Assembly (NCBI RefSeq): GCF_000306945.1
Contig: NC_018518.1
Location: 1,860,001 to 1,924,000 of the forward strand
Length of the DNA: 64,000 nucleotides
Origin: Bordetella pertussis 18323
GTDB taxonomy: Bacteria > Pseudomonadota > Gammaproteobacteria > Burkholderiales > Burkholderiaceae_B
Direction: 5' to 3'
Made by a program: the position numbers and the translations under genes. How positions within the stretch are numbered: the stretch's first letter is position 1; the number at the start of each line of letters is the position of its first letter. This document shows positions 47,192 through 58,173 of this stretch, in pieces. The notes below the pieces were generated by a model. The model did no database searches and was not told where the DNA came from. It saw only the letters and a program-made list of their open reading frames with translations.

Positions 47192-47617
47192 TCAACGGCT
47201 GTGGATGTTGATTTCGGGAAAGAAGAAAGCCACTTCGACGGCGGCCGTCTCGGGCGCGTCCGAGCCGTGCACGGCGTTGGCATCGATGCTGTCGGCGAAG
47301 TCGGCGCGGATGGTGCCCGGCGCGGCCTTCTTGGGATCGGTGGCGCCCATCAGGTCGCGGTTCTTCTGGATGGCGCTTTCGCCTTCGAGCACTTGCACGA
47401 AGACCGGGCCCGAGACCATGAAGTCGACCAGGTCCTTGAAGAAGGGGCGCTCTTTGTGCACGGCGTAGAAACGCTCGGCGTCGGTGCGCGACAGTTGCTG
47501 CATGCGGGCGGCAATCACTTTCAGGCCGGCCTGCTCGAAGCGGGCGACGATCTGGCCGACGACGTTCTTGGCGACGGCATCGGGCTTGATGATCGAAAGG
47601 GTGCGTTCGATGGACAT
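47192..47617 (-). CDS. ndk: Nucleoside diphosphate kinase
   Basis: A 141-residue kinase balancing NTP pools. [15 protein letters not shown] at the start and the phosphohistidine in [10 protein letters not shown] (about residue 117). 27 bp upstream of rlmN; first gene of the ndk-rlmN-rodZ-ispG-hisS block. Confidence 0.98.
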   Translation of the reverse strand: MSIERTLSIIKPDAVAKNVVGQIVARFEQAGLKVIAARMQQLSRTDAERFYAVHKERPFFKDLVDFMVSGPVFVQVLEGESAIQKNRDLMGATDPKKAAPGTIRADFADSIDANAVHGSDAPETAAVEVAFFFPEINIHSR

Positions 47618-47939
47618 GAAAACTCCAGGATCTGACTAAAGAATATATTTCCGAGGGGCTATGACGCTCAAATCCGCGCAGCCTGCTGCCCGGGCACCCG
47701 GGGCGCGCCGCCGCGGGCGGCCTGCGCTATGGGCGCGCGAAACGCCCGAAAGGCTCGGGCCGAACGTCAAAGCAAGGATTCGCGACTGCATACCGATCAG
47801 ATTTTCCCAATGAAAACAGGCACTTCTAAAAGGTTTACAGTAACCGGGTATTCTAACACGCCGGCAAGAACGTATTACATCTTAAAATCGACCGTTTGCT
47901 TGCCCCCTATTCTTCCCAGGCTGACCGCCGGAACCCGCA
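47618..47939. other. 322-bp divergent ndk-valS promoter region
   Basis: No gene seen. The part nearest valS (47800-47905) is AT-rich relative to its surroundings and should contain the valS promoter; the ndk promoter should lie near 47618-47660, where GAATATATTT is found. Confidence 0.6.
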
Positions 47940-50822
47940 ATGACTGACGCCGCACCCAATCAACCCGTGAACGAATCCCAGGAACTGTCCAAGAGCTTTG
48001 AACCCGCCGAAATCGAAACCCGCTGGTACGACGAGTGGGCCAAGCGCGGCTACTTCGACGCCGGCCGGCACGTAGAAACGGGGACCGACCCCCAGCCCTA
48101 CGTCATCCAGTTCCCGCCCCCCAACGTCACGGGCACCCTGCACATGGGCCATGCCTTCAACCAGACCATCATGGATGGCCTGGTGCGCTACCACCGCATG
48201 CTGGGCGACGACACCGTATTCGTGCCCGGCACCGACCACGCCGGCATCGCCACCCAGATCGTGGTCGAGCGCCAGCTCGATGCCCAGAAGGTTTCGCGCC
48301 ATGACCTCGGCCGCGAGAAGTTCGTGGAAAAGGTCTGGGAGTGGAAAGAACAGTCCGGCAGCACGATTACCGGCCAGGTGCGCCGCCTCGGCGCCTCGGC
48401 CGACTGGCCGCGTGAGTATTTCACGATGGACGCGCGCATGTCGCGCGGCGTGGCCGAGACGTTCGTGCGCCTGTATCAGCAAGGGCTGATCTACCGCGGC
48501 AAGCGCCTGGTCAACTGGGATCCCAAGCTGCTGACGGCCGTGTCGGACCTTGAAGTACAGTCCGAGGAGGTGGATGGCCACATGTGGCACATCCTCTACC
48601 CCTTCGTCGACGGCCCGCAGACCATCACCGACCAGGACGGCAACACCGTCACGCTGCGCGGCATGACCATCGCCACCACGCGCCCGGAAACCATGCTGGC
48701 CGACGGCGCGCTGTGCGTGCACCCCGACGATCCGCGCTACAAGCACCTGCTCGGCAAGCTGGTCGAGCTGCCCCTGTGCGACCGCAACATTCCCATCATC
48801 GCGGACGACTTCGTCGACCCCGATTTCGGAACCGGCTGTGTCAAGATCACCGGCGCGCACGACTTCAACGACTACGCGTGCGCGCTGCGCCACGACATTC
48901 CGCTGATCGTCATCTTCACGCTCGACGCCCACATCAACGAGAACGGCCCCAAGCAGTTCCAGGGACTGGAGCGCTACGAAGCGCGCCAGGCCGTGGTGGC
49001 CGAGCTGCAGGCGCAGCAGTACCTGGTGAAGGTCGAGCCGCACAAGATGATGCAGCCCAAGGGCGATCGCACGGGCGTCGTGCTCGAGCCCATGCTGACC
49101 GACCAGTGGTTCGTCGCCATGAGCAAGCCCGCCCCGGCCGGCACGCTCAACCCCGGCAAGAGCATCACCGAAGTGGCGCTGGAGGCGGTGGCCGACGGCC
49201 GCATCGCCTTCTACCCCGAGAACTGGACCACGATCTACAACCAGTGGCTCAACAACATCCAGGACTGGTGCATCTCGCGCCAGCTCTGGTGGGGCCACCA
49301 GATCCCGGCCTGGTACAGCGAAGACGGCCAGGTGTTCGTGGCTCGCTCCGAGGAAGAGGCGCAGGAGCAGGCGCGCGCCGCCGGCGTGAGCGGCCCGCTG
49401 ACGCGCGACCCGGACATCCTCGACACGTGGTTCTCGTCGGCCCTGGTGCCCTTCACCACCTTCGGCTGGCCCGAGGACACGCCCGACCTGCGCCGCTACC
49501 TGCCCTCCAGCGTACTGGTCACCGGCTTCGACATCATCTTCTTCTGGGTCGCGCGCATGGTCATGCTGACCATGCACATGACCGGCAGCGTGCCGTTCAA
49601 GCATGTGTACGTGCACGGACTGATCCGCGACGCCGACGGCCAGAAGATGAGCAAGTCCAAGGGCAATACGCTCGACCCGGTCGATCTCATCGACGGCATC
49701 GATCTGAAAGGCCTGGTGCGCAAGCGCACCTTCGGCCTCATGCACCCCAAGCAGGCCGGCGCCATCGAGAAGGCCACGCGCCGCCAGTACCCGGACGGCA
49801 TTCCCGCGTTCGGCACCGACGCGCTGCGCTTCACCATGGCGGCCTATGCCACCCTGGGACGCAACATCAACTTCGACCTGAAGCGCTGCGAAGGCTACCG
49901 CAACTTCTGCAACAAGCTGTGGAACGCCACCCGCTTCGTGCTGATGAACACCGAAGGACACGCGCTGGACGGCGACGGCGGCGAACTCTCGTTTGCCGAC
50001 CGCTGGATCGTCAGCCAGCTGCAGGCGCTGGAAGCCGAGGTCGAGCGCGGCTTCGCCGACTACCGGTTCGACAACGTGGCCAACGCGCTGTACCGCTACG
50101 TGTGGGACGAATACTGCGACTGGTACCTGGAGCTGGCCAAGGTGCAGATCCAGCAGGGCACGCCGGCCCAGCAGCTGGGCACCCGCCGTACGCTGATCCG
50201 CGTACTGGAGGCGGTGCTACGCCTGGCCCATCCGGTCATCCCGTTCATCACGGAAGAACTGTGGCAGAAGGTTGCGCTGGTCGCCGGCAAGCGGACCGCC
50301 GGCGCCGTGGCCAGCGTCAGCGTGCAGCCCTACCCGCGCGCCAATCCGCAGGCCGTCGACGCCGAGGCGGAAGCCGCGGTGGCCGAACTGAAGTCCCAGG
50401 TCGAGGCCGTGCGCGCGCTGCGCGGCGAAATGAACCTGTCGCCGGCCCAGCGTGTCCCGCTGGTCGCCGAAGGCCCCACCGACGTCCTGTCGCGCAATAC
50501 CCCTTACCTGGCGGCGCTGGCCAAGCTGAGCGAGGTCGAGGTGGTGGCCGCCCTGCCCGACGCCGGCGCGCCGGTGCAGGTAGTGGGCGACGCGCGCCTG
50601 ATGCTGCATGTCGAAATCGACGTGGCGGCCGAATGCGCGCGCCTGGACAAGGAGATCGCGCGCCTGGAGGGCGAAATCGCCAAGGCGAACGGCAAGCTGG
50701 GCAACGCCAGCTTCGTCGAGCGCGCGCCGGCGGCCGTGGTCGAACAGGAGAAGGCGCGCCTGGCGCAGTTCAGCGAAACGCTGGAGAAGGTACGCGGCCA
50801 GCGCGTCAAGCTGGGCGTCTGA
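47940..50822 (+). CDS. valS: Valyl-tRNA synthetase
   Basis: A 960-residue class I synthetase. Signature HMGH ([15 protein letters not shown], about residue 65) and KMSKSKGN (about residue 570), an editing domain between them with [16 protein letters not shown], and a C-terminal coiled coil ([20 protein letters not shown]). ATG 47940 gives [14 protein letters not shown]. Confidence 0.98.
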   Translation: MTDAAPNQPVNESQELSKSFEPAEIETRWYDEWAKRGYFDAGRHVETGTDPQPYVIQFPPPNVTGTLHMGHAFNQTIMDGLVRYHRMLGDDTVFVPGTDHAGIATQIVVERQLDAQKVSRHDLGREKFVEKVWEWKEQSGSTITGQVRRLGASADWPREYFTMDARMSRGVAETFVRLYQQGLIYRGKRLVNWDPKLLTAVSDLEVQSEEVDGHMWHILYPFVDGPQTITDQDGNTVTLRGMTIATTRPETMLADGALCVHPDDPRYKHLLGKLVELPLCDRNIPIIADDFVDPDFGTGCVKITGAHDFNDYACALRHDIPLIVIFTLDAHINENGPKQFQGLERYEARQAVVAELQAQQYLVKVEPHKMMQPKGDRTGVVLEPMLTDQWFVAMSKPAPAGTLNPGKSITEVALEAVADGRIAFYPENWTTIYNQWLNNIQDWCISRQLWWGHQIPAWYSEDGQVFVARSEEEAQEQARAAGVSGPLTRDPDILDTWFSSALVPFTTFGWPEDTPDLRRYLPSSVLVTGFDIIFFWVARMVMLTMHMTGSVPFKHVYVHGLIRDADGQKMSKSKGNTLDPVDLIDGIDLKGLVRKRTFGLMHPKQAGAIEKATRRQYPDGIPAFGTDALRFTMAAYATLGRNINFDLKRCEGYRNFCNKLWNATRFVLMNTEGHALDGDGGELSFADRWIVSQLQALEAEVERGFADYRFDNVANALYRYVWDEYCDWYLELAKVQIQQGTPAQQLGTRRTLIRVLEAVLRLAHPVIPFITEELWQKVALVAGKRTAGAVASVSVQPYPRANPQAVDAEAEAAVAELKSQVEAVRALRGEMNLSPAQRVPLVAEGPTDVLSRNTPYLAALAKLSEVEVVAALPDAGAPVQVVGDARLMLHVEIDVAAECARLDKEIARLEGEIAKANGKLGNASFVERAPAAVVEQEKARLAQFSETLEKVRGQRVKLGV

Positions 50823-50832
50823 ACGCAAGGGC

Positions 50833-50851
50833 CCCCCGGCGCGGCCGGGGG
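50833..50851. terminator. Bidirectional hairpin between convergent valS and mipA
   Basis: An 8-bp perfect GC stem (CCCCCGGC/GCCGGGGG) with a 3-base loop in the 92-bp gap between convergent genes. U tracts are weak on both sides. Confidence 0.5.
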
Positions 50852-50914
50852 TTCCTGCCCATGGCAAGCGCAATGGACACAGCGGCGCGAGCGCACAGGC
50901 GGCGCCGGCACGGT

Positions 50915-51670
50915 TCAGAACGCGTAGGTCAGGCCCACGCCGCCGAAGTAGTTGGTCGAGCGCTCGCTCACGGGGCTGTCGCGCGCATCGCCGAACAGGG
51001 TATTGACCCCCGCCGTGGCGTTGACGGCCCAGCTCTGGTCCAGGCGGTGCGTCCAGGACGCGAAGATCCCGCCGGACTTGAATCCCGACGAGGCCGAGTA
51101 GCGGCGCAACCCGGCCTCGCTGCGGGCGGCCTGGGAGGCGCTGATGCCGTACCAGGTGCGCATGTAGTCGTCGCTGGCCCACTCGGTGCGCGCGCCCACC
51201 GAGACGCTGTCGCGCCCGGTCTGCCACACGCGGTAGGTAGCGCGCAGCTCCCCCACGCCGCCGTAGCCGCTGCGCGCGGCCTGGCGGTATGCGGCGCCCA
51301 GGCCCAGCGCGCCATACTGCCATTCGATGTAGGCGCCGTAGGTCGCGTGCATATCGATGTCGTCCAGGCCATGGAGAATGTCCGAATCGTCGGCGTCACG
51401 CCCCAGGTGCGCGCCGACGAACACGCCGGCATGCACATGTTCGCCGAGCTGCCACTTCAGGCCGGCGCTGGGCAGCCCGGCGCGCGGCGAAATGAAGAAA
51501 GGCCCGTTCTCGTAATGGATGAGCGGCACCGGCAGGAAGCGGTAGTCCTTGGCGCCCTCGTAGCGCGGCGCCACCGCCGCCGATATGCCGATGTAGTTCT
51601 GGGCCTGCGCCGCCGTGCCCAGCGTGCCGGCCAGGCACACGACGGTCGCGCGCCACCATGCGTGCTTCAT
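50915..51670 (-). CDS. MipA/OmpV-family outer-membrane protein
   Basis: A 251-residue beta-barrel protein. Signal peptide MKHAWWRATVVCLAGTLG to AQAQ, then NYIGISAAVAPRYEGAKDYR, the usual MipA/OmpV opening, alternating strands, and a terminal aromatic (VGLTYAF) as required for outer-membrane insertion. ATG 51670 has AAGGA seven bases upstream. Divergent from a two-component system and sharing its promoter region, so it is a likely target. Confidence 0.88.
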   Translation of the reverse strand: MKHAWWRATVVCLAGTLGTAAQAQNYIGISAAVAPRYEGAKDYRFLPVPLIHYENGPFFISPRAGLPSAGLKWQLGEHVHAGVFVGAHLGRDADDSDILHGLDDIDMHATYGAYIEWQYGALGLGAAYRQAARSGYGGVGELRATYRVWQTGRDSVSVGARTEWASDDYMRTWYGISASQAARSEAGLRRYSASSGFKSGGIFASWTHRLDQSWAVNATAGVNTLFGDARDSPVSERSTNYFGGVGLTYAF

Positions 51671-51739
51671 TGTCATTCCTTGGGAAACCGGGGCGCCGCC
51701 CAGGCGGCCTGCCCCAACGGCGCGATTGTGCGCGCCGCG

Positions 51740-51756
51740 TTTTAAATTCTTTTTAA
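51740..51756. promoter_or_regulatory. Direct-repeat response-regulator box TTTTAA-N5-TTTTAA
   Basis: Two TTTTAA hexamers at 51740-51745 and 51751-51756, 11 bp apart start to start, in the gap between mipA and the two-component genes. The spacing is that of PmrA/PhoP/QseB-type OmpR-family regulators. It could control both directions. Confidence 0.6.
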
Positions 51757-51799
51757 TCGGCGGCTGCGACACTGGACGCGGATAGCCCGGCGACACGAC

Positions 51800-52439
51800 A
51801 TGACTCATTTGCTATTGGTGGAAGACGACCCGATGCTGGGCGACGCGCTGCAGACCGCGCTGCAGCGCGAACTCGGCGCGCGGGTCGATTGGGTGCAGGC
51901 GCAGCTTGCGCTGGTCGACCACGCCTACCAGCTGATCCTGCTGGACATCGGCCTGCCCGGCCAGTCCGGCTTGGCGCTGCTGCGCGCGCTGCGCGAGGGC
52001 TACGACACCACCCCGGTGCTGCTGGTGACCGCGCGCGACCAGCTCAGCGACCGCATCCGCGGCCTGGACGGCGGCGCCGACGACTACATCGTCAAGCCGT
52101 TCGAACTGGACGAACTGCTGGCGCGCCTGCGCGCCGTGCTGCGCCGCAGCCACAACCAGGTGGCGCCGCTCATGCGGCATGGCGAGCTACTGGTGGACCC
52201 GGCGGCGCGCCAGCGTCGCGCTCAGCCAGAGCGAATACCGCACGCTGCTGGCGCTGATGCAGCGGCGCGGCCGCACGGTCTCGCGCGAGCAGCTGGAGCA
52301 CGATGTCTACGGCGCCAGCGTGGCGCTGGAAAGCAACACGGTCGCCGTGTACGTGCACCAGTTGCGGCGCAAGCTGGGCGACGACCTGATCGAGACGGTG
52401 CACGGCTACGGCTATCGCATCGGCCAGGAAGGCGCATGA
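51800..52439 (+). pseudogene. OmpR-family response regulator, broken between domains
   Basis: The receiver domain is intact (LLLVEDDPMLGDALQTAL, phospho-acceptor D49 in LLLDIGLPG, K in DDYIVKPFELDE). The winged-helix output domain (VALSQSEYRTLLALMQRRG to HGYGYRIGQEGA) lies in another frame. The break is near 52200-52225; only about one residue separates DPAARQ from VALSQ where family members have roughly ten, so a short deletion (not a multiple of three) seems likely. The regulator cannot be made as one protein. The downstream kinase start overlaps its stop (ATGA). Confidence 0.85.
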
Positions 52440-53785
52440 AATCGCTCAAGCGACGCATCCTGACCGCGGTACTGGCCGCGCTGCTGCTGAACTGGGAAGT
52501 CTGGCTGGGCTGGCAGACCTTCGAAATGGGCCGGCGCGAAACCGGCACCTGGGACGCCCGGCTGCGCGATGTCGCCAGCCAGGCCGTGCTGTCCATGCCG
52601 CTGGACATCATGGAGCGTTCGGAGCCGACCGGCTTTCGCCTGCCCGAGCCGGTGCAGACCAGCGAGCTGCGCATGAGCTTCCAGATCTGGAGCATGGCGT
52701 CGCGCCGCCAGATCGTGCACAGCGTCAACGCGCCGCCCGGCCCGCTCAACCCGGCCTTCGCCGACGGCTATGCCGACGTCGAACTGGATGGAGAGCCGTG
52801 GCGCGTCTACAGCGTGACCGACGCCGAGGGCCGGATACAGGCGCAGGCCGGCCATTCGCTGGCCGCGCGCCGCGGCGACATCCTGCAATGGCTGGGCGCC
52901 AGCCTGAAGGCCTCGGCCCTGCTGTTCCTGTTCCTGGCCCTGAGCATCCTGCTGGCGATCGACCGCGCCATGCGGCGCCTGGACCGTGTCGGCCGCGCCG
53001 TCCAGCAACGCGATCCGCTGGATCTCGCACCCCTGCCCGACGGCGACGTGCCGGCGGAACTGCGGCCGCTGATCACGGCGATCAACCGGCAGTTCGGGCG
53101 TGTGCACACGGCGCTGGCGCGCGAACGGCGCCTGATCGCCGACGCGGCCCACGAACTGCGCACGCCCCTGGCCGCGCTGAAGATGCAGGCGGAAGTCGCG
53201 CTTGGCGCGCGCCACGCCGACGAACGGCACAGCGCGCTGTGCAAACTGCTGGACGCGGCGCGGCGCGCCGCCCGCCTGTCCGAGCAGTTGCTCGACCAGG
53301 CGCGCCTGGACGCCATGGAAGCCACCGTGCCTGGCGGCGAAGTGGATCTGGCCACGCTGACCGCCATGATCATCGCCGACCACCAGGCGCGCGCGCAGGC
53401 GCGCCATCAACGCATCCAGCTCGACGCCCGGCCCGCCTTCGTGAGCGGCGACCTGGATTCGCTCGGCATCCTGGTGAGCAACCTGGTCGACAATGCCCTG
53501 CGCTATACGCCCGAGGGCGGCCGGGTCGTCGTGTACTGCGGCCCGCTGGAGAACGGCGCGGTCGGCCTGCGCGTGCTGGACAACGGGCCTGGCGTGCCCG
53601 CCGACCGGCACGAGCGCATCTTCGAGCGTTTCTATCGCCAGCCGGGCCAGGCGCAGCGCGGCGGCGGCATCGGCCTGTCGCTGGTGGCCCAGATCGCCCG
53701 CCTGCATCGTGCCCGGATCGACTGCGGCGCCGGCCTGGACGGCCGCGGCTTCGGCATCGCCGTGGGCTTCGCGCCGCGCGGCTAG
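52436..53785 (+). CDS. Sensor histidine kinase of the mipA-linked two-component system
   Basis: A 449-residue membrane kinase: first span about residues 6-25 (ILTAVLAALLLNWEVWLGW), a periplasmic sensor of about 130 residues, second span (LKASALLFLFLALSILLAI), a HAMP-like linker, H-box AAHELRTPLAALK, N-box NLVDNALRYTPEGG and G-boxes DNGPGVP and GGGIGLSLV. Its TAG stop lies exactly in the GCTAGC where IS481 copy 4 inserted, so the gene is intact. Its regulator partner is broken. Confidence 0.92.
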   Translation: MKSLKRRILTAVLAALLLNWEVWLGWQTFEMGRRETGTWDARLRDVASQAVLSMPLDIMERSEPTGFRLPEPVQTSELRMSFQIWSMASRRQIVHSVNAPPGPLNPAFADGYADVELDGEPWRVYSVTDAEGRIQAQAGHSLAARRGDILQWLGASLKASALLFLFLALSILLAIDRAMRRLDRVGRAVQQRDPLDLAPLPDGDVPAELRPLITAINRQFGRVHTALARERRLIADAAHELRTPLAALKMQAEVALGARHADERHSALCKLLDAARRAARLSEQLLDQARLDAMEATVPGGEVDLATLTAMIIADHQARAQARHQRIQLDARPAFVSGDLDSLGILVSNLVDNALRYTPEGGRVVVYCGPLENGAVGLRVLDNGPGVPADRHERIFERFYRQPGQAQRGGGIGLSLVAQIARLHRARIDCGAGLDGRGFGIAVGFAPRG

Positions 53786-53786
53786 C

Positions 53787-54829
53787 TGTGAAGATTCAAT
53801 AGGTTGTATGCATGGTTCATCCGAACCGGATTTGAGAAACTGGAAATCGCCACCCCCCCAGTTCACTCAAGGAGCCCGGCCGGATGAACACCCATAAGCA
53901 TGCCCGATTGACCTTCCTACGTCGACTCGAAATGGTCCAGCAATTGATCGCCCATCAAGTTTGTGTGCCTGAAGCGGCCCGCGCCTATGGGGTCACCGCG
54001 CCGACTGTGCGCAAATGGCTGGGCCGCTTCCTGGCTCAGGGCCAGGCGGGCTTGGCCGATGCGTCCTCGCGCCCGACGGTCTCGCCCCGAGCGATTGCGC
54101 CGGCCAAGGCGCTGGCTATCGTGGAGCTGCGCCGCAAGCGGCTGACCCAAGCGCGCATCGCCCAGGCGCTGGGCGTGTCAGCCAGCACCGTCAGCCGCGT
54201 CCTGGCCCGCGCCGGTCTGTCGCACCTGGCCGACCTGGAGCCGGCCGAGCCGGTGGTGCGCTACGAGCATCAGGCCCCCGGCGATCTGCTGCACATCGAC
54301 ATCAAGAAGCTGGGACGTATCCAGCGCCCTGGCCACCGGGTCACGGGCAACCGACGCGATACCGTTGAGGGGGCCGGCTGGGACTTCGTCTTCGTGGCCA
54401 TCGATGACCACGCCCGCTTGGCCTTCACCGACATCCACCCCGACGAGCGCTTCCCCAGCGCCGTCCAGTTCCTCAAGGACGCAGTGGCCTACTACCAGCG
54501 CCTGGGCGTGACCATCCAGCGCTTGCTCACCGACAATGGCTCGGCCTTTCGCAGCCGCGCCTTCGCCGCGCTGTGCCATGAGCTGGGCATCAAGCACCGC
54601 TTTACCCGACCTTACCGCCCACAGACCAATGGCAAGGCCGAACGCTTCATCCAGTCGGCCTTGCGTGAGTGGGCTTACGCTCACACCTACCAGAACTCCC
54701 AACACCGAGCCGATGCCATGAAATCCTGGCTACACCACTACAACTGGCATCGACCCCACCAAGGCATCGGGCGCGCTGTACCCATCTCCAGACTCAACCT
54801 GGACGAATACAACCTATTGACAGTTCACA
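53787..54829 (+). mobile_element. IS481: IS481 copy 4, clean insertion
   Basis: A 1043-bp forward IS481 with identical flanks GCTAGC (53781-53786 and 54830-54835). This is a simple transposition at the stop codon of the histidine kinase gene. Confidence 0.98.
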
Positions 54830-54834
54830 GCTAG
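53884..54834 (+). CDS. IS481 transposase (copy 4)
   Basis: Intact 316-residue transposase with one substitution relative to the other copies: Val179 is Leu (ARLAFTD for ARVAFTD; GTG to TTG). DDE residues are present. TAG stop provided by the target. Confidence 0.96.
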   Translation: MNTHKHARLTFLRRLEMVQQLIAHQVCVPEAARAYGVTAPTVRKWLGRFLAQGQAGLADASSRPTVSPRAIAPAKALAIVELRRKRLTQARIAQALGVSASTVSRVLARAGLSHLADLEPAEPVVRYEHQAPGDLLHIDIKKLGRIQRPGHRVTGNRRDTVEGAGWDFVFVAIDDHARLAFTDIHPDERFPSAVQFLKDAVAYYQRLGVTIQRLLTDNGSAFRSRAFAALCHELGIKHRFTRPYRPQTNGKAERFIQSALREWAYAHTYQNSQHRADAMKSWLHHYNWHRPHQGIGRAVPISRLNLDEYNLLTVHS

Positions 54835-54907
54835 CGCATGAGGAATTGGCCAGCATGCGCCGCAACCGCTAGGATGTAGGACTCACTCTCTGAACAGGTG
54901 TACGACA

Positions 54908-55381
54908 ATGACTGCTTCGATCTCCGTCCGCGTCGCCGAACTCGGCCTGACTCTCGAGCCGGCCAACGCCCCGGCCGCCAATTACGTGCCGTTCGTGCGC
55001 GACGGCAACCTCCTGTACATCTCGGGGCAGGTGCCGCGCGTGGACGGCAAGCCCGTCCACCTGGGCCGCCTTGGCGACAGCGTGAGCGACGAAGAAGGCG
55101 TGCAGGCCGCGCGCCAGGCCGCGCTGGGCGTGCTGGCGCAACTGGCCGCCGCCACCGGCGACCGCCTGCAGGGCGTGGCGCGCATCGTGCGCCTGGGCGT
55201 ATTCGTGGCCGCCGCGCCGGACTTCAATCGCCACAGCGCCATCGCGAACGGCGCGTCGGACCTGATGGTCAATGTGTTCGGCGAAGCCGGCCGCCATGCG
55301 CGCAGCGCGGTGGGCGTGGCCTCGCTGCCCAACGGCGTCGCCGTCGAAGTCGAGGCCGTGGTCGCGCTGGCGCAGGCCTGA
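54908..55381 (+). CDS. RidA-family (YjgF/UK114) protein
   Basis: A 157-residue RidA-like protein. RidA proteins hydrolyse reactive enamine/imine intermediates from PLP enzymes. Segments: NYVPFVRDGNLLYISGQVPR, VARIVRLGVFVAAAPDF, VGVASLPNGVAVEVEAVVAL. It is of the longer subfamily common in Proteobacteria and lacks the RidA arginine context I would expect, so the activity is uncertain. The next gene encodes a PLP enzyme, 25 bp downstream, which fits a detoxifying role. Confidence 0.85.
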   Translation: MTASISVRVAELGLTLEPANAPAANYVPFVRDGNLLYISGQVPRVDGKPVHLGRLGDSVSDEEGVQAARQAALGVLAQLAAATGDRLQGVARIVRLGVFVAAAPDFNRHSAIANGASDLMVNVFGEAGRHARSAVGVASLPNGVAVEVEAVVALAQA

Positions 55382-55406
55382 GCCGCCCCGACGCCAGGAT
55401 CGCACC

Positions 55407-56615
55407 ATGCCCGCCACGCTGACCGATGAGCTCGTCGCCGCCCTGCGTGCCCGCACACCGGGCGCGCAAGGCGCATTCATCCACTTCAACCACGCGGGCG
55501 CTTCGCTGCCCTCGGCCGGCACCTTGCAGGCCATCAAGGCGCATCTGCGCCTCGAGGCCACGCAGGGGCCCATGGAGGCCGGCGTACAGGCGCGCGAACA
55601 GGCCGAGCGCGCACGCCTGCTGGCCGCGCGCCTGCTCAACGCCCAGCCAGCCGAGGTTGCGCTGACCACGGGCAATTCGGCGGGCTGGGGCGCGGCCTTC
55701 GCCGCGCTCGGACCCTGGCGGGCCGGCGACCGCATCCTGGTCGCCCGCCACGAATGGGGCGGCAACCTGGCGGCCATGCGCCTGGCCGCGCAGCGCGCCG
55801 GCGCGACGATCGGAACCATTGCCTCGGACGAGAGCGGCGCGGTGGACCCCGGCGCCTTGCAGGCCATGCTGGACGAGCGGGTGCGCCTGATCGCGCTGAC
55901 ATGGCTGCCGGCCAATGGCGGATTGGTCAATCCGGCTGCCGCCGTCGGGCGCATTGCGCGGCGCCACGGTATCGCCTATTTCGTCGATGCCGCGCAGGCC
56001 GTCGGACAATTGCCCATCGATGTCGCCGAGGTCGGGTGCGACGTCCTGAGCGGCGCGGGCCGCAAGGCCTTGCGCGGACCGCGCGGCACCGGGCTGCTGT
56101 ATGTGCGCCAGGCCTTCCTGGAGCGGCTGGCGCCGGCCTGGGTCGATACCTGGTCGGCGCCGCTGGGCGAGGATGGCTGCCCCATCGTGCGCGGCGACGC
56201 CGCCCGTTTCGAGTCGGCCGAAAACAGCGTGGCGCTGCGCTGCGGACTGGCCCACGCGCTGCACGAAGCGCTGGAGCTGGACATCGCGTCGATCCGCGCG
56301 CGCATCGACGCCGTGGCCACGCGCCTGCGCACGCGCCTGGCCGCGCTCGACGGCATCACGCTGCTGGACCAGGGACGGGTGCGATCCGGGCTGATTGCCT
56401 TCGATGTGGCAGGCTGGCAGGCCGACGCGGTGCAACGCGAGCTGGCGCGCCAGGGAATCGCGCTGGGCTGCAACGGGGTGGCCTATACGCCGCTGGACAT
56501 GCAGGCGCGCGGGCTGCGGCAAATCGCCCGCGCTTCGGTCAGCTACCTGACCACCGAGGCCGAGATCGATGCGCTGCTCGACGCGCTGGCCGCGCTGGCG
56601 CGCCGCGCGCCCTAG
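55407..56615 (+). CDS. Class V aminotransferase-like PLP enzyme
   Basis: A 402-residue PLP enzyme of the cysteine-desulfurase/class V fold. [13 protein letters not shown] at the start, [53 protein letters not shown] (Asp binding PLP) and the probable PLP lysine in [15 protein letters not shown]. Substrate unknown. It shares its stop CTAG with the convergent trmD. Confidence 0.85.
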   Translation: MPATLTDELVAALRARTPGAQGAFIHFNHAGASLPSAGTLQAIKAHLRLEATQGPMEAGVQAREQAERARLLAARLLNAQPAEVALTTGNSAGWGAAFAALGPWRAGDRILVARHEWGGNLAAMRLAAQRAGATIGTIASDESGAVDPGALQAMLDERVRLIALTWLPANGGLVNPAAAVGRIARRHGIAYFVDAAQAVGQLPIDVAEVGCDVLSGAGRKALRGPRGTGLLYVRQAFLERLAPAWVDTWSAPLGEDGCPIVRGDAARFESAENSVALRCGLAHALHEALELDIASIRARIDAVATRLRTRLAALDGITLLDQGRVRSGLIAFDVAGWQADAVQRELARQGIALGCNGVAYTPLDMQARGLRQIARASVSYLTTEAEIDALLDALAALARRAP

Positions 56616-57385
56616 CTTTCGCGCTCGCCCGCCAGGCTGGCCAGGAAGCGTTCGTCGGCCTTGCTGAGCCGGCCCTCGCCGCGCGCGCGCTCGATCAGCT
56701 CGGGGCGGCGGCTGGCGGTCAGCCGCAGGGACTGCTCGCGGCGCCAGCGCGCGATGTTGGCATGATGGCCGCTGAGCAACGGCTGCGGCACCGGCACGCC
56801 TTCGTAGACTTCCGGACGGGTGTAATGCGGGCTGTCGAGCAGGCCGTCGAGCGCCGCGTTGAAGGAGTCCTGCAGCGCGGAGTCGCCATCGTTGAGCACG
56901 CCGGGCAGCAAGCGCACCGCAGCGTCCATCATGGCCAGGGCGGCCAGTTCGCCGCCCGACAGCACGAAATCGCCCAATGACAGCTCATGCGTGACACAGC
57001 GCTCGATGAAGCGCTGGTCCACGCCTTCGTAGCGTCCGCAGATGAAAATCGCGCCCGTGCCCGCCGCCAGCGTGGTGGCTTCGGCCTGGTCGTAGCGCCG
57101 ACCTGCCGGCGACAGCAGGATCACCGGCGCGGCCTGCAGGCCCTGCGCGGCGCGGGCGGCCTGTGCGGCCGCCACCGCGGCTTCCAGCGGCGCGGCCATC
57201 ATCACCATGCCTGGGCCGCCGCCGTAGGGGCGGTCGTCGACCGTGCGATGCACGTCGTGGGTGAAATCGCGCGGGTTCCAGGCGTGCAGCGCCCACAGGC
57301 CCTGCGCATGGGCGCGCCCCGTCACGCCCTGGTCGCGCACCAGGCCGAACATGTCGGGAAACAGCGTGACGACGTCGAAGCGCAT
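56612..57385 (-). CDS. trmD: tRNA (guanine-N1)-methyltransferase
   Basis: A 257-residue SPOUT-class enzyme making m1G37. [13 protein letters not shown] at the start, [11 protein letters not shown], and the knot region [14 protein letters not shown] and [16 protein letters not shown] 57385 overlaps the rimM stop (TGATG). Ends at a CTAG shared with the convergent aminotransferase gene. Confidence 0.97.
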   Translation of the reverse strand: MRFDVVTLFPDMFGLVRDQGVTGRAHAQGLWALHAWNPRDFTHDVHRTVDDRPYGGGPGMVMMAAPLEAAVAAAQAARAAQGLQAAPVILLSPAGRRYDQAEATTLAAGTGAIFICGRYEGVDQRFIERCVTHELSLGDFVLSGGELAALAMMDAAVRLLPGVLNDGDSALQDSFNAALDGLLDSPHYTRPEVYEGVPVPQPLLSGHHANIARWRREQSLRLTASRRPELIERARGEGRLSKADERFLASLAGERES

Positions 57386-58008
57386 CAGTAGTCCAGTGGC
57401 CAGTCGCTGTCGATGCGGCGCGCGGCCAAGTCGACATGCCGGATATGGGCGCGCACGAACGGCACCAGCTCTTCGAGCGGCCGGCCCTTGGGGTCGAGTA
57501 GCGGCACCGGCCCGGGCTGGCCGGGCTGGATCTGCTGGCGCAAGACCTTGAGGACCGCGTGCGCGCCGTTGTCGAACACCTCGTCGACCACGCCCAGCAA
57601 GCGGGGCTCGCCGTCCGCATCGCTGTAGAGCGCGCAGCCGATCAGGTCGACCCAATAGTATTCGTCGTCGGCGGGCGCCGGAAAGGCGCTGCGCGCCGCC
57701 TGGACGAAGCAACCGCGCAAGGCCTCGGCCTGATCGCGGTCGTCGATGCCTGCCAGCTGGGCCACCACCGCGCCGCCATGGACGCGCGCCTGCAGCACCT
57801 GATAGGCGCGCGGCACGGACGCGACAACGCCCCGGGCCGCTTGCGGCGCGGGGCGAGTCAGCCACCAGTGAGAGACGGTGCGCAACACTTCGGCCTGCGC
57901 CGAGTGGGGCTGCACCTTTACCCAGCCTTTGACACCGTAGGCCGATGCAATGCGGCCCAGCTCGACCAGATCCGCGGGCGCCGCGCCGGAATGTGCGGCT
58001 TCAGACAT
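57385..58008 (-). CDS. rimM: 16S rRNA processing protein RimM
   Basis: A 207-residue 30S maturation factor with an N-terminal beta-barrel ([20 protein letters not shown]) and a PRC-barrel ([30 protein letters not shown]). Between rpsP and trmD, as expected. Confidence 0.95.
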   Translation of the reverse strand: MSEAAHSGAAPADLVELGRIASAYGVKGWVKVQPHSAQAEVLRTVSHWWLTRPAPQAARGVVASVPRAYQVLQARVHGGAVVAQLAGIDDRDQAEALRGCFVQAARSAFPAPADDEYYWVDLIGCALYSDADGEPRLLGVVDEVFDNGAHAVLKVLRQQIQPGQPGPVPLLDPKGRPLEELVPFVRAHIRHVDLAARRIDSDWPLDY

Positions 58009-58173
58009 GTGTCGTGTGTAGCAAAGTTGCGGACAAAGAAAGCGCTGGCATAGGCAGCGCTTTCAAGAAATGCAGGCGCTGGCGGGCATGGCAAAGCCCC
58101 GGCCAGACGCGCACGGGGGCACGGCCGGGGGTACGCTTACGCGCGCCCGCACCCGCCGCACCCGGCAGCGGGC

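Noticed and set aside
51800..53785. A genuine hybrid receiver-kinase protein
   Set aside because: The order receiver-then-membrane kinase is unnatural, and the winged-helix output domain is still present in a neighbouring frame, so this is a broken operon rather than a fusion gene.
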